The translations under genes and the position numbers were made by a program. The notes beneath the pieces were generated by a model. That model did no database searches. It was not told the origin of the DNA and saw only the letters and a list, made by a program, of their open reading frames with translations. Positions 16,865-25,092 of a DNA stretch of 28,867 bases are shown here, piece after piece. This DNA is from Candidatus Cloacimonadota bacterium (lineage in GTDB: Bacteria; Cloacimonadota; Cloacimonadia; JGIOTU-2): the NCBI GenBank assembly GCA_014382685.1, contig JACNJG010000098.1:1-28867 (forward strand). Reading direction: 5' to 3'. The stretch's first letter is position 1; every line of letters begins with the position of its first letter.

Positions 16865-19732
16865 CTATTTCTTGTTAATATCTTCAATCTGTATCTTAAA
16901 CTGCTGGAATGATTTATTTTTCGGATTCTGTTTTACCAGTTCATCCATGTAGCCAACTGCTCTTTCGGCATAATCGGGATTGCTCCTTATAATGTTCAAA
17001 TAGCGGTTTAGGAAATATTGCTGATCAGTATGTTTCATAATAAAATCTTCCAGAGTGGTAAGGGCAGTTACAATATCCTCATTTTTCACAAGAAATTCAA
17101 TTTCAAGATACACGAGTTGAGGATCTTCAGGACTCTTTTGCACGAGGGGTTCGATCACGCTCAAGGCGCTGTCGTACAATCCCATCTCGTAATACAGATT
17201 TGCAAGACTCGGCAGATATCTATCCTTCTCATGCACAAAATCCATTGCCTTCTTGAGATACTTGACTGCATTCTCGTAATCTTCATTCTGATAGAAGGTT
17301 GTGGACATCCGCATGAAATCCGCACCGTAATTATTTATAAGGCGCTTCATGTTTTCGTCTTTATACAAATCTTCATTGTAAATGGAATTATAATCAAAGA
17401 CATTTTCAATATTATGATTAAGTCGAGGTGCATTTATCTGATATTTTGCTTTTGTTGATACAAGTCTGTCCGCCATACCCTCACTTTGAAGATTTTTATC
17501 GAAATCAACGCGGTCTGCAACTGTGACTGCAAAGTATATCGGGCGTTTACCGTAGTTATCTTTTATGATCTGCAAAACCATCTGATCTTTGACGAAGAGC
17601 TGCTTGTCTTTTGGAAAAGTGAGTTTGATATCTTCGACCCTGAAGTTCGCTTCGTTTGCAAGCTGGATAGGATGAAGCGCATCAATCTGTTTATCAGATA
17701 AATTGATCTCAATACCTTCAAAATCACGAAGCTGTTTTATGTACCAAGGTGTGTTGAGAAGACTCAAATTTGCAACAGAAACATCCTTACGAATTCCACC
17801 AAGGTCCTTCTTTGCCAAATATGCCTCATTCAATTTGATCTGAGTTCGTTTTGGGATTTCTTCCTTATCTGAAATTGAGAATCCTTTGATCTCTCCGAAT
17901 AGAAGTGTATCTTCCTCAAGAAAATATTCTTCTGCATTAGGATCATAAACTGCCTGTGCATACCACAATGGGAAAGTATCATTATCTCCATTCGTGAAAA
18001 TGATGGCATTTTTATCAAGTCCATTTAAGAAATTGGTTCCGTACTCGAGCGAGAGGAGTTCCTGACTTCTGTCATTTTTATGATAATGAGAATAAGTATT
18101 CAGTGCAACTAATAAAATAAATAATAAGACAAAAGCTGTTGATATGACTTTTGCAACTTTTCTGGGATATGATAAACCTATTGATGCAAACAAACCTAAA
18201 CAAGAATAAATCAACATAGCTGGTGAAATATAATAGGATGGAAGGTTAAAGGGATCGTTAAATCGAACAGATAAAATATAGAAAAGAGTAACAATACTAA
18301 TAAAAAGTAATATTACTGAATAATAAAAATTAGGTTTACCTTTTCTGCAAAATGTCGGTATGATAACTCTTAATCGAACAGAAATTTTTAATATATTTGT
18401 TTCATTTCTAAAATATTTAACAATTCCCATTACCCCTATGCCCATCCAGAATGTCCAAAGCATATAAGCAGTGATGAAAAAGTATGGTCTGTCACGCACT
18501 TCTGCAGATGAGAGATTCATCACAAGTATCATTGCAATACTTGCCATGATGAAAAATGATGCGAGGTAAATGAATGAGCGCTTGCTTTTTTTGAATTGAT
18601 AGTAAAAACCTGTCAAACCAAGTGCAACAACAATAAATTGAAAAATCGTATGTATAAACTGTCTTGACACATTCAGGAAATTACTGATGACCTGAGCATC
18701 AAAGAACTGCCAGCTAAAATACCTGAGGAAATGAAAGTCGAGCTGCATGAAGATGGGAGCACGCCGTATAGTGAAACTGGTAGGTCCATACTGTTTCCTG
18801 AAGACATAATCCATGAACCGCTGCAGAGTAGAAGGATCACCTTCATTAATAAAAGGATCTGCTGCTGCACGTATCGGGAGAATGAGGTGTGTGCTCAGCC
18901 CGAGAATGACCATTAACAATGCAAAGAACCACACTTGCGGCTGCACGTAATCTCTAAGGTAATATATCAGCACACCTATAACAAAAAGTGCAAAGATATA
19001 TTTTCCAAGACTGCCCTGCCCGAATCCGGTTCCTATAAGATAGAAAATATAGTAAAGAGCAAGTCCTATGACCACGAAGATCGCAAGTTTCTTATAGAAA
19101 TTTTTATCAAATTTCAATAATGGAAGAACTACGATCAGCAGTACTGCCGGTGCGATTTGCAACGTGGTCTGGTGTACGCTGAATCCGAGAAAGAAAAGAT
19201 ACACGATGAGCAGTAATATATTCTGATGGTTGAAATTCTTTTGTTTTTCAGTCCAGATGAGCGTGAGCCATATTACAAGTGCAATGAAGAATGATAATCC
19301 TCCATAGACTTCAGCTTCGATCGCATTTAACCAGAATTCTTGTGAAAAAGCGATAAAGAGCGCTCCAAAAACTCCTGCAAGATAGGCATAGAACTGCTTG
19401 GCTTCCCAGATTGCAACAAGCTTAACAATAGAGAGATAGACAAAAAGAGAGGCGAAACAGCTAAAGAAAATTGAAAGCAGACTTACTGCCTGAGCATGTG
19501 AAAGTCCTATCGGAAGTAGAGTAAAGAATTTCCCAAGTAAGATATAAAATGGATTTCCCGGGGGATGTGGAACTCCAAGAATTGAGCTGCAGGCAATATA
19601 TTCGCCGCAATCCCAAAATGATAGTGATACAGGTTTTGTGATATAATAGATAATAAAAACAGACAGAAAAACGACCAGTCCGATTATGGCATTTGTTCGC
19701 CTGTCGATAGTGCACTTATTTTCAAAGTTCAT
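16865..19732 (-). CDS. DUF2723 polytopic membrane protein with C-terminal TPR
   Basis: A 955-aa integral membrane protein. The N-terminal half has about ten or more hydrophobic helices and the DUF2723 signature SFWDCGEYI followed by GVPHPPGNPFYILLG (about residues 38-65), a GT-C-like arrangement with acidic residues in the first outside loop. DUF2723 proteins are thought to be lipid-linked sugar-dependent glycosyltransferases related to protein O-mannosyltransferases; the substrate here is unknown. The C-terminal soluble part ends in TPR-like repeats (NEDYENAVKYLKKAMDF and GLYDSALSVIEPLVQK). The start at 19732 is 4 nt after the ferredoxin stop. An upstream ATG at 19768 would overlap that gene by 32 nt. 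Neither start has a clear ribosome-binding site. Confidence 0.8.
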   Translation of the reverse strand: MNFENKCTIDRRTNAIIGLVVFLSVFIIYYITKPVSLSFWDCGEYIACSSILGVPHPPGNPFYILLGKFFTLLPIGLSHAQAVSLLSIFFSCFASLFVYLSIVKLVAIWEAKQFYAYLAGVFGALFIAFSQEFWLNAIEAEVYGGLSFFIALVIWLTLIWTEKQKNFNHQNILLLIVYLFFLGFSVHQTTLQIAPAVLLIVVLPLLKFDKNFYKKLAIFVVIGLALYYIFYLIGTGFGQGSLGKYIFALFVIGVLIYYLRDYVQPQVWFFALLMVILGLSTHLILPIRAAADPFINEGDPSTLQRFMDYVFRKQYGPTSFTIRRAPIFMQLDFHFLRYFSWQFFDAQVISNFLNVSRQFIHTIFQFIVVALGLTGFYYQFKKSKRSFIYLASFFIMASIAMILVMNLSSAEVRDRPYFFITAYMLWTFWMGIGVMGIVKYFRNETNILKISVRLRVIIPTFCRKGKPNFYYSVILLFISIVTLFYILSVRFNDPFNLPSYYISPAMLIYSCLGLFASIGLSYPRKVAKVISTAFVLLFILLVALNTYSHYHKNDRSQELLSLEYGTNFLNGLDKNAIIFTNGDNDTFPLWYAQAVYDPNAEEYFLEEDTLLFGEIKGFSISDKEEIPKRTQIKLNEAYLAKKDLGGIRKDVSVANLSLLNTPWYIKQLRDFEGIEINLSDKQIDALHPIQLANEANFRVEDIKLTFPKDKQLFVKDQMVLQIIKDNYGKRPIYFAVTVADRVDFDKNLQSEGMADRLVSTKAKYQINAPRLNHNIENVFDYNSIYNEDLYKDENMKRLINNYGADFMRMSTTFYQNEDYENAVKYLKKAMDFVHEKDRYLPSLANLYYEMGLYDSALSVIEPLVQKSPEDPQLVYLEIEFLVKNEDIVTALTTLEDFIMKHTDQQYFLNRYLNIIRSNPDYAERAVGYMDELVKQNPKNKSFQQFKIQIEDINKK

Positions 19733-19736
19733 AGTA

Positions 19737-19916
19737 TTATTTTTTATTATTGTTACCTTTGATGGCATCGAGAGGGCATTCTTTCATGCACAGTCCGCAC
19801 TCTATGCAATCATCGGTGATTATGTATTGTGTGTCGTCTTCGACTATTGCTTTTTCCGGGCATACTTCTATACAGGCGCCACATTTAATACAATCAGAGG
19901 TGATGATAAAGCTCAT
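19737..19916 (-). CDS. 2[4Fe-4S] ferredoxin, 59 aa
   Basis: A very small electron carrier beginning MSFIITSDCIKCGACIEVCP. Two complete CxxCxxCxxxCP motifs are present: C9/C12/C15/C19 and C37/C40/C43/C47, the classic bacterial 2[4Fe-4S] pattern. The first motif is followed by EKAI and the second by LDAI. The protein ends in a Lys/Asn-rich tail. GGAG lies about 12 nt upstream of the ATG, and the start is 6 nt after the frr stop. Its redox partner is not in the window. It is short enough to be missed by length-filtered gene callers. It overlaps the longer possible N-terminus of the next gene, which helps fix that start. Confidence 0.93.
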   Translation of the reverse strand: MSFIITSDCIKCGACIEVCPEKAIVEDDTQYIITDDCIECGLCMKECPLDAIKGNNNKK

Positions 19917-19922
19917 AATACT

Positions 19923-20486
19923 TTATATCTCCATTATTTCTTTTTCTTTATGATCGACGATTTCGTCTATCTTTTTGGTAAATTCATCAGTAATTTCCTG
20001 AATTTCATCCAGACCATCTTTGGAATTATCTTCAGAGATGATGCTGTCTTTTTCGAGTTTTTTGATATCATCATTAGCAGTTCTTCGTATATTTCGAACT
20101 GATATCTTTGCCTCTTCTCCATGCTTCTTCACTAATTTGGCAAGCTCTTTCCTTCTATCTTCAGTAAGAGGTGGAAAAGCAAGCCGGATCACATTGCCAT
20201 CATTTTGCGGCGTGATGCCGAGATCAGAAGCAAGTATTGCTTTTTCGATAATTTGCAGCATGTTCTTTTCCCACGGATTTACAAGGATCAATCTGGCTTC
20301 GGGCACAGAAATCGTTCCCACATGATTGAGAGGAGAGGGCTGTCCATAATAATCAACTGTGATATCATCAAGAAGTGAAATATTCGCTTTGCCAGTTCGA
20401 ATTTTCATGAGTTCTTTTCGAAGCGCTTCAATGGTTTTATCCATTTTGTCGCGAGTGTCTTTGTAGATCGATTCTAATTCTTGCAT
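19923..20486 (-). CDS. frr: Ribosome recycling factor
   Basis: A 187-aa protein that splits post-termination ribosomes with EF-G. The family core is recognisable: LRKELMKIRTGKANISLLDD, then VTVDYYGQPSPLNH-like sequence, GTISVPEARLILVNPWEK, and PPLTEDRRKELAKLVKK near residues 108-124. Length is standard (185-187 aa). AGGAG lies 6 nt before the ATG. It is 90 bp downstream of pyrH in the usual tsf-pyrH-frr order. That gap contains a weak TCCGGT/ACCGGA inverted repeat (20517-20522, 20547-20552) in the leader. Confidence 0.97.
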   Translation of the reverse strand: MQELESIYKDTRDKMDKTIEALRKELMKIRTGKANISLLDDITVDYYGQPSPLNHVGTISVPEARLILVNPWEKNMLQIIEKAILASDLGITPQNDGNVIRLAFPPLTEDRRKELAKLVKKHGEEAKISVRNIRRTANDDIKKLEKDSIISEDNSKDGLDEIQEITDEFTKKIDEIVDHKEKEIMEI

Positions 20487-20576
20487 TATTAACTCCTCTT
20501 GTTCCTCTTGTTATCCTCCGGTGTTGCATCACTATTCATACTACATACCGGATTTAACAACCTATCCGTCAATGTG

Positions 20577-21281
20577 CTACTCTATGATACTTCCAAAATT
20601 ATCTTCAAAAACAGCTTTGGAGATATTTCCGAGTTCTTTGATATTAAATACTTTAATTTTCAAATGATTATTTTTTGCCAGTGAAATGGCAGTGAGATCC
20701 ATAACTTTGAGATTTAATTCAATATAATCAGCGTAAGATATTGTATTGAAAAGAGTTGCATCGGGATATTTTACAGGATCTCTATCATAGACACCATCAA
20801 CCTTTGTTCCTTTTAACAGGATATCTGCTTCGATTTCAAGAGCTCGTAGAACTGCTGCTGTATCTGTAGTGAAATAAGGATTTCCCGTGCCGCCTGCATA
20901 CAGACCGACTTTCCCTGCTCGAAGTGCTGCCTGAGCACTTTCCGATGAGAAACAAGTACCGATCGATGCGACAGGTTTTGCAGTAAATATTTCAGAGAGT
21001 ACGTGGTATTCACGTAATTTTTCATGAAGCACTATTGCATTTTGTACAGTGGCAAGCATACCGATAGCATCAGCTTCAGGACGTCTCATACCCTCGATCG
21101 CAGATGTGGCTCCACGGAAAAAATTACCACCACCAGTTACAATGCCGAGTTCCAATCCCTTTGTGTGAAGATCGACAAGCTCTTTAACAATCCGCGTTAC
21201 AGCTTCATTTTCAATACCAAAGGAATTTTGCCCTTGGAGTATTTCTCCACTGATTTTTAGCAAGATTCTTTTGTATCTCAT
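20577..21281 (-). CDS. pyrH: Uridylate (UMP) kinase
   Basis: A 234-aa amino-acid-kinase-fold enzyme phosphorylating UMP to UDP. The N-terminal ATP/phosphate motif is YKRILLKISGEIL. The glycine-rich loop is VTGGGNFFRG (about residues 49-58). The late ILLKGTKVDGVYDRDP block (about residues 155-170) is typical of bacterial PyrH. Length matches the family. It begins 1 nt after the tsf stop, so the two are tightly coupled. frr follows 90 bp on. Confidence 0.97.
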   Translation of the reverse strand: MRYKRILLKISGEILQGQNSFGIENEAVTRIVKELVDLHTKGLELGIVTGGGNFFRGATSAIEGMRRPEADAIGMLATVQNAIVLHEKLREYHVLSEIFTAKPVASIGTCFSSESAQAALRAGKVGLYAGGTGNPYFTTDTAAVLRALEIEADILLKGTKVDGVYDRDPVKYPDATLFNTISYADYIELNLKVMDLTAISLAKNNHLKIKVFNIKELGNISKAVFEDNFGSIIE

Positions 21282-21282
21282 G

Positions 21283-21876
21283 TTACATGCCTATTTGGTA
21301 ACGCGCAAATCTTTTAATAGTAATCTTTTCACCTAACTTTAATACTGCATTGGAAATTAGCTCTTTGATCGTGATGTCTTCATCCATTACAAGTGGTTGG
21401 TCGAGCAGACAATTCTCAGTATAATATTTTTTTAGCCGTCCTTCAACGATCTTATCCACTATCTTTTCCGGTTTACCTGCAGCAAGAGCTTGCTCTTTAT
21501 AAATTTCTTTTTCGTCTTCAATAATTTTAGGATCAACATCTTCTTCAGAGAGCGCCATAGGGTTGGTGGCAGCAATGTGCATTGCAATCTGATTTGCCAT
21601 TTCCTTAAAGTCGTCAGTTCGTGCAACGAAATCTGTCTCACAGCTCAGTTCAAGCAGTACACCTAATTTTGCGCCTGGATGAATATATGCATGAATGATG
21701 CCTTCGCTTGAATCTCTGCTTGCTTTCTTCTCAGCTTTTGCAATGCCTTTCTTACGAAGGATCTTTACTGCTTCATCAATGTTCCCATTTGATTCTGCCA
21801 ATGCTTTTTTGCATTCCATCAGACCAACATTTGTTTTATCTCTTAACTCTTTAACCTGTTTTGCTGTAATTTCCAT
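21283..21876 (-). CDS. tsf: Translation elongation factor Ts
   Basis: A 197-aa nucleotide-exchange factor for EF-Tu. The N-terminal UBA-like domain is complete (ITAKQVKELRDKTNVGLMEC). The core motif SCETDFVART is at about residues 80-90. The C-terminal end is short, as in the compact Thermus-type EF-Ts, and unlike the longer forms (about 270-280 aa) of most Bacteroidetes and E. coli. I chose the ATG at 21876 because CGGAGTT lies 5-6 nt upstream and the protein then begins at the conserved position. A frame extension to 21966 would run back into rpsB. The gap to rpsB is 14 nt. Confidence 0.97.
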   Translation of the reverse strand: MEITAKQVKELRDKTNVGLMECKKALAESNGNIDEAVKILRKKGIAKAEKKASRDSSEGIIHAYIHPGAKLGVLLELSCETDFVARTDDFKEMANQIAMHIAATNPMALSEEDVDPKIIEDEKEIYKEQALAAGKPEKIVDKIVEGRLKKYYTENCLLDQPLVMDEDITIKELISNAVLKLGEKITIKRFARYQIGM

Positions 21877-21890
21877 AATAACTCCGTATA

Positions 21891-22904
21891 TTATTTTTGA
21901 TGAACCAATCCAAGATGGATCTTCAAGCCGCGTTTTGATGAAAAGGTTTTTCTGCATTCTGGACATTCAAAACGTTTTTCTTTTTTATCTTCGGGATCTT
22001 TTTTTGGCTCTTTTTTATTCTTTTTTGGCTTCTTTTCTTCTTTCTTTGAAATCTCATCTTTTGGCTTTTCAACCTTTTCAACTACTTCGGTCTCTTCTAT
22101 AACTTCAATAACAGCATCACCCTCTTTTTTGACTTCTAATTCTGCTTCTTCTACTTCAACCGCTTCTTCTTTTTCATCTTTCACTTCTGCTTCAGATTCA
22201 GAGATATCTCCACCTTCGGAAGCTATTCTCTTTCCTTCTACGACAGCATTTGCTATGATATCACAAATAAGATTTACAGATTTCATGGCGTCATCATTAC
22301 CCGGAATAACATAATCAATACCATCGGGATTTGCATTAGTGTCAACAATAGCAACAATTGGAATATTAAGATTTTTCGCTTCGCTTACTGCATTTGTTTC
22401 ATACAAAATATCAGCAATAAATAATGCTGCCGGCGGTTCTTCCATATCACGAATTCCACCAAGAGCGCTCAGTATCTTATCATATTTTCTCTGCATTTTG
22501 AGCACTTCTAGTTTGGTGAATTTATTGATCTCACCAGTCTCATTTAATTTTTCAAATTCATCGAGTTTTGAGATGCTCTTTCGAATAGTTTTCAGGTTTG
22601 TTAATGTGCCGCCATACCATCTATGACTGATATAGAACTCATCACATTTTTCAGCAGCATTCTGTATACCTTCAGAAACCTGCTTCTTTGTACCTACAAA
22701 AAGGATTTTTTTGCCTTTTGCAGCAAGCTCTCTGATGAAGTAGTATGCTTGATTGATTGCTTCAAGGGTTTGTTTAAGATCAATGATGTGAATCCCATTC
22801 CTTTTGATGAAGATATACTTTTTCATCTTGGGATTCCAGCGTCGAGTTTGATGACCAAAATGAACACCAGCCTCGAGAAGACTTTTCATTTCAACGACAC
22901 TCAT
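21891..22904 (-). CDS. rpsB: Ribosomal protein S2 with C-terminal C2H2 zinc-finger extension
   Basis: A 337-aa protein. Residues 1 to about 228 are ordinary S2 (LLEAGVHFGHQTRRWNPKM, then ISHRWYGGTLTN, AIVDTNANPDGIDYVIPGND). After this comes an acidic Glu/Val-rich stretch (about 229-285), a Lys-rich stretch (about 286-311), and a terminal finger. The finger has C314-X2-C317-X12-H330-X4-H335 with F321 and L327 at the canonical hydrophobic positions. The frame is open throughout and tsf starts normally 14 nt later, so a sequencing frameshift is unlikely. GGAGG precedes the ATG by 6 nt. S2 is needed for S1 binding to the 30S subunit. The role of the tail is unknown; nucleic-acid or protein binding is an inference. 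Confidence 0.95.
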   Translation of the reverse strand: MSVVEMKSLLEAGVHFGHQTRRWNPKMKKYIFIKRNGIHIIDLKQTLEAINQAYYFIRELAAKGKKILFVGTKKQVSEGIQNAAEKCDEFYISHRWYGGTLTNLKTIRKSISKLDEFEKLNETGEINKFTKLEVLKMQRKYDKILSALGGIRDMEEPPAALFIADILYETNAVSEAKNLNIPIVAIVDTNANPDGIDYVIPGNDDAMKSVNLICDIIANAVVEGKRIASEGGDISESEAEVKDEKEEAVEVEEAELEVKKEGDAVIEVIEETEVVEKVEKPKDEISKKEEKKPKKNKKEPKKDPEDKKEKRFECPECRKTFSSKRGLKIHLGLVHQK

Positions 22905-23008
22905 GCGTGTCCTCCAACGGTTTATTATTTTAACTTCATCAACACTACATATATTCGAATGTGTCGAACACCGTTTGCAGCTCTGAAGTTAATTTATTGA
23001 ATATATTT
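22905..23008 (-). promoter_or_regulatory. rpsI-rpsB intergenic leader with two crossing inverted repeats
   Basis: The 104-nt spacer contains TTAACTTCA (22930-22938) complementary to TGAAGTTAA (22984-22992), a perfect 9-bp pair. It also contains AACGGT (22916-22921) complementary to ACCGTT (22970-22975), a 6-bp pair. The two pairs cross, so together they would make a pseudoknot-like fold. The second ends directly next to the GGAGG of rpsB (22911-22915). S2 autoregulates through its leader in other bacteria. Whether this is such a site is inference. Confidence 0.35.
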
Positions 23009-23395
23009 TTATCTTTTTGAATACTGATATGCCTTACGTGCTTTTGCAAGTCCGTATTTCCTGCGTTCCTTCTCGCGTGCATCGCGGGTTAGCAGTCCTT
23101 CTTTTTTCAAGATCGGACGTAATTCAGGATCGTATTCCAATAGAGCTCTGCTGATGCCAAGGCGGATTGCACCGGCTTGTCCGGAAAGTCCCCCACCGCG
23201 CACATTGACCTTCATGTCAAATCGCTCTGATTGGTCAATAAGCTTGAAAGGTTCTTCAACGATCATCTCAAGAGTTTCTCTGCTAAGATAATCCTTCATA
23301 AGTTTCTTATTAATGATTCTTTTTCCGGTTCCTTTGGATAATCGAACACGTGCAACAGCGTTTTTACGTCTGCCAATTGCATCAAAATATTGCAT
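23009..23395 (-). CDS. rpsI: Ribosomal protein S9 (uS9)
   Basis: A 128-aa small-subunit protein. The N-terminus is YFDAIGRRKNAVARVRL. The centre has NVRGGGLSGQAGAIRLGISR. The basic tail ends KARKAYQYSKR, whose terminal SKR reaches the P-site tRNA anticodon. Length is standard. It lies 17 nt after rplM in the conserved rplM-rpsI pair. Confidence 0.98.
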   Translation of the reverse strand: MQYFDAIGRRKNAVARVRLSKGTGKRIINKKLMKDYLSRETLEMIVEEPFKLIDQSERFDMKVNVRGGGLSGQAGAIRLGISRALLEYDPELRPILKKEGLLTRDAREKERRKYGLAKARKAYQYSKR

Positions 23396-23412
23396 ATATA
23401 TTTCTCCTAAAA

Positions 23413-23844
23413 TTAAGAAATTTCAATTTCTTCTGGCTTTTGCGCCTGATGATTGTGTGCATTGCCGGTATAAATTTTCAACCGTTTTAACATTCTGTCA
23501 CGAAGCTTATTTTTGGGAAGCATACCTTTCACTGAATGATATACAATATTCTCGGGTCTCTTCTCTCGCATCTGCTGGAAGGAAGTAACTCTCTGTCCGC
23601 TTGGATAACCTGAATATCGCTTATATTCCTTTTCTAATTCCTTTTGACCTGTAACTTTCACTTTTCCTGCATTCAGTATTATTACAAAATCTCCCATATC
23701 AAAGAAGGGAGTGTAGGTCGGTTTATGCTTTCCGCTGAGAAGTCTTGCTACCTTGGTAGATAATCTGCCAAGCACAACATCTTCTGCATTTATCACATAC
23801 CAATGATGCTTAATTTCATCGACTTTTGGCAATGTCGTTTTCAT
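23413..23844 (-). CDS. rplM: Ribosomal protein L13 (uL13)
   Basis: A 143-aa large-subunit protein needed early in 50S assembly. Recognisable blocks are HHWYVINAEDVVLGRLSTKV at the N-terminus, FFDMGDFVIILNA near residue 50, YHSVKGMLPKNKLRD near residue 103, and LKIYTGNAHNHQAQKPE near the end. Length is standard. AGGAGA lies 4 nt before the ATG. It is the first gene of the translation cluster and takes its promoter from the upstream block that is duplicated ahead of hflK. Confidence 0.98.
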   Translation of the reverse strand: MKTTLPKVDEIKHHWYVINAEDVVLGRLSTKVARLLSGKHKPTYTPFFDMGDFVIILNAGKVKVTGQKELEKEYKRYSGYPSGQRVTSFQQMREKRPENIVYHSVKGMLPKNKLRDRMLKRLKIYTGNAHNHQAQKPEEIEIS

Positions 23845-23848
23845 TATG

Positions 23849-23962
23849 TCTCCTAAAAATTATATCTGCGCTTATATAACGATATTTATGATATTTTCAT
23901 AAAGTAGAGCCATAAAATTTGTGCCCATAAACCCTTGTCAAGTTTAACAATTGCAAATAAAC
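23849..23962 (-). promoter_or_regulatory. rplM promoter/leader, copy A of a duplicated block
   Basis: On the minus strand TTGACA (complement of 23936-23941) is followed after 19 nt by TTTATG (complement of 23911-23916), then a leader of roughly 60 nt ending in AGGAGA. The whole segment aligns with 26078-26188 ahead of hflK with only a few short gaps. The best-conserved part is GTTTATTTGCAAT upstream of the -35, then AAACTTGACAAGG and the later GCACAAA-TTTATGGC. The 19-nt spacer is long for sigma-70, so the exact -10 is uncertain. The rest of the gap to hflC (23963-24152) holds a decayed gene fragment. Confidence 0.5.
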
Positions 23963-24022
23963 ACTGCCTGCTAATGATCCATAAAATATAGATTTAATGA
24001 AAATATTTCAAGTGTAAATTCT

Positions 24023-24125
24023 ATGAAAAATATTAATCTCTCACCTCAATAACTCATCATTGAAAACATTCGCTCATAAAAAAATAGGATTAGACAATAA
24101 TATTCAAATTATGATTTTATTTACT
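24023..24125 (+). pseudogene. Decayed 5' fragment of the FmdE-like gene
   Basis: Read on the plus strand from 24023, this gives MKNINLSPQ-stop, then LIIENIRS-stop, a short run and a third stop, then YSNYDFIY. The intact gene at 26466 has FYIENIRS and HSNYDFIYEI at the same spacing. At the DNA level ATTGAAAACATTCGCTC and ATTCAAATTATGATTT are shared. Three in-frame stops and the abrupt end near the hflC terminus show it is a non-functional duplicate of the first ~37 codons. It supports a segmental duplication around hflKC. Confidence 0.8.
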
Positions 24126-24152
24126 GCGTTTATCTTGATGTTTACTTTTCAT

Positions 24153-25091
24153 CTACTCCATTTTCTTTAGAAATTTATAGTAATCGCTGTCAGTGGTCAT
24201 GATGATAGTATTTTTATTATCAATTGTTTTTTCATAAGTTTCCAGAGTTTTCAGGAATTCATAAAATTCAGGATCTTTATTATATGCATTTGCATAGATA
24301 TTGATAGCAGCAGCATCTGCTTTACCTTTGATCTCTTGAGCTTTCCGATAAGCTTCCGATTGAATTTGATCCAGCTCTCTTTGCATTTTACCCAATATCT
24401 CGGAAGAATTCCCCTTTCCTTCCGACAGATATTTTGCAGCGATCTTATTCCTTTCCGAGATCATTCTTTCAAATACTTTTACCTGAACTTCCTGATTATA
24501 ATTCAATCTTTTTATACGAACATCTATCAGGTTGATACCATACTCGGCAACTTTAACTTTTGCGAGCACAAAGATGGAATCTGCAATTGCCTGACGTCCA
24601 TTAATGATCTTTTCTTTGATAATATCTTCCAATTTACTATCAGAATACTCGGAAGTAAATACCATTTCTCTATTGGAACTTCTTATAATTTCCAGCAATT
24701 TATTGGAGCTTATTACGTCACGTGTTATTCCGCTTATAATGTCATCCAGTCTGCTATGTGCATTGTATTCATAACGAGTTGTCTCATAAAACTTCAAAGG
24801 ATCTACGATCTGCCAGCGTGAAAAAGTATCGAGCCAGATATATCGCTTATCTGAAGTTGGTATTTGCTTAGCATCACCGTCCCATTCCAGTATCCTTTTA
24901 TCAAAATAATGTACCTTCTGGAAAAAAGGGATCTTGATGTGCAATCCGGCATCTTTAATCGCTTCACCTATTGGCTTACCGAACTGGGTGATGATCACCT
25001 GTTGTCTTTCATCTACAATATAAAAAGCATTGAATAATACAATAAGCGCCAACACGGATATCAAAATTAGAATGATGTGTAATTTCTTCAT
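24153..25091 (-). CDS. hflC: Membrane protease modulator HflC
   Basis: A 312-aa SPFH/prohibitin-domain protein. One N-terminal transmembrane helix (about residues 4-22) is followed by the SPFH domain opening FYIVDERQQVIITQFGKPIG, then a long coiled-coil (about residues 200-255) including KYLSEGKGNSSEILGKMQRE and KAQEIKGKADAAAINIYA. HflK and HflC form the cage around FtsH in the inner membrane that tempers FtsH proteolysis. The ATG at 25091 is chosen because AAGGAGG lies 8 nt upstream, within the end of hflK. An upstream TTG frame start would include the ribosome-binding site itself. hflK ends 1 nt before. No ftsH is in the window. Confidence 0.95.
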   Translation of the reverse strand: MKKLHIILILISVLALIVLFNAFYIVDERQQVIITQFGKPIGEAIKDAGLHIKIPFFQKVHYFDKRILEWDGDAKQIPTSDKRYIWLDTFSRWQIVDPLKFYETTRYEYNAHSRLDDIISGITRDVISSNKLLEIIRSSNREMVFTSEYSDSKLEDIIKEKIINGRQAIADSIFVLAKVKVAEYGINLIDVRIKRLNYNQEVQVKVFERMISERNKIAAKYLSEGKGNSSEILGKMQRELDQIQSEAYRKAQEIKGKADAAAINIYANAYNKDPEFYEFLKTLETYEKTIDNKNTIIMTTDSDYYKFLKKME

Positions 25092-25092
25092 C

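Noticed and set aside
20517..20552. TCCGGT/ACCGGA inverted repeat in the pyrH-frr gap as a terminator
   Set aside because: The stem is only 6 bp with a 24-nt loop and no T-run on the minus strand; too weak to call.
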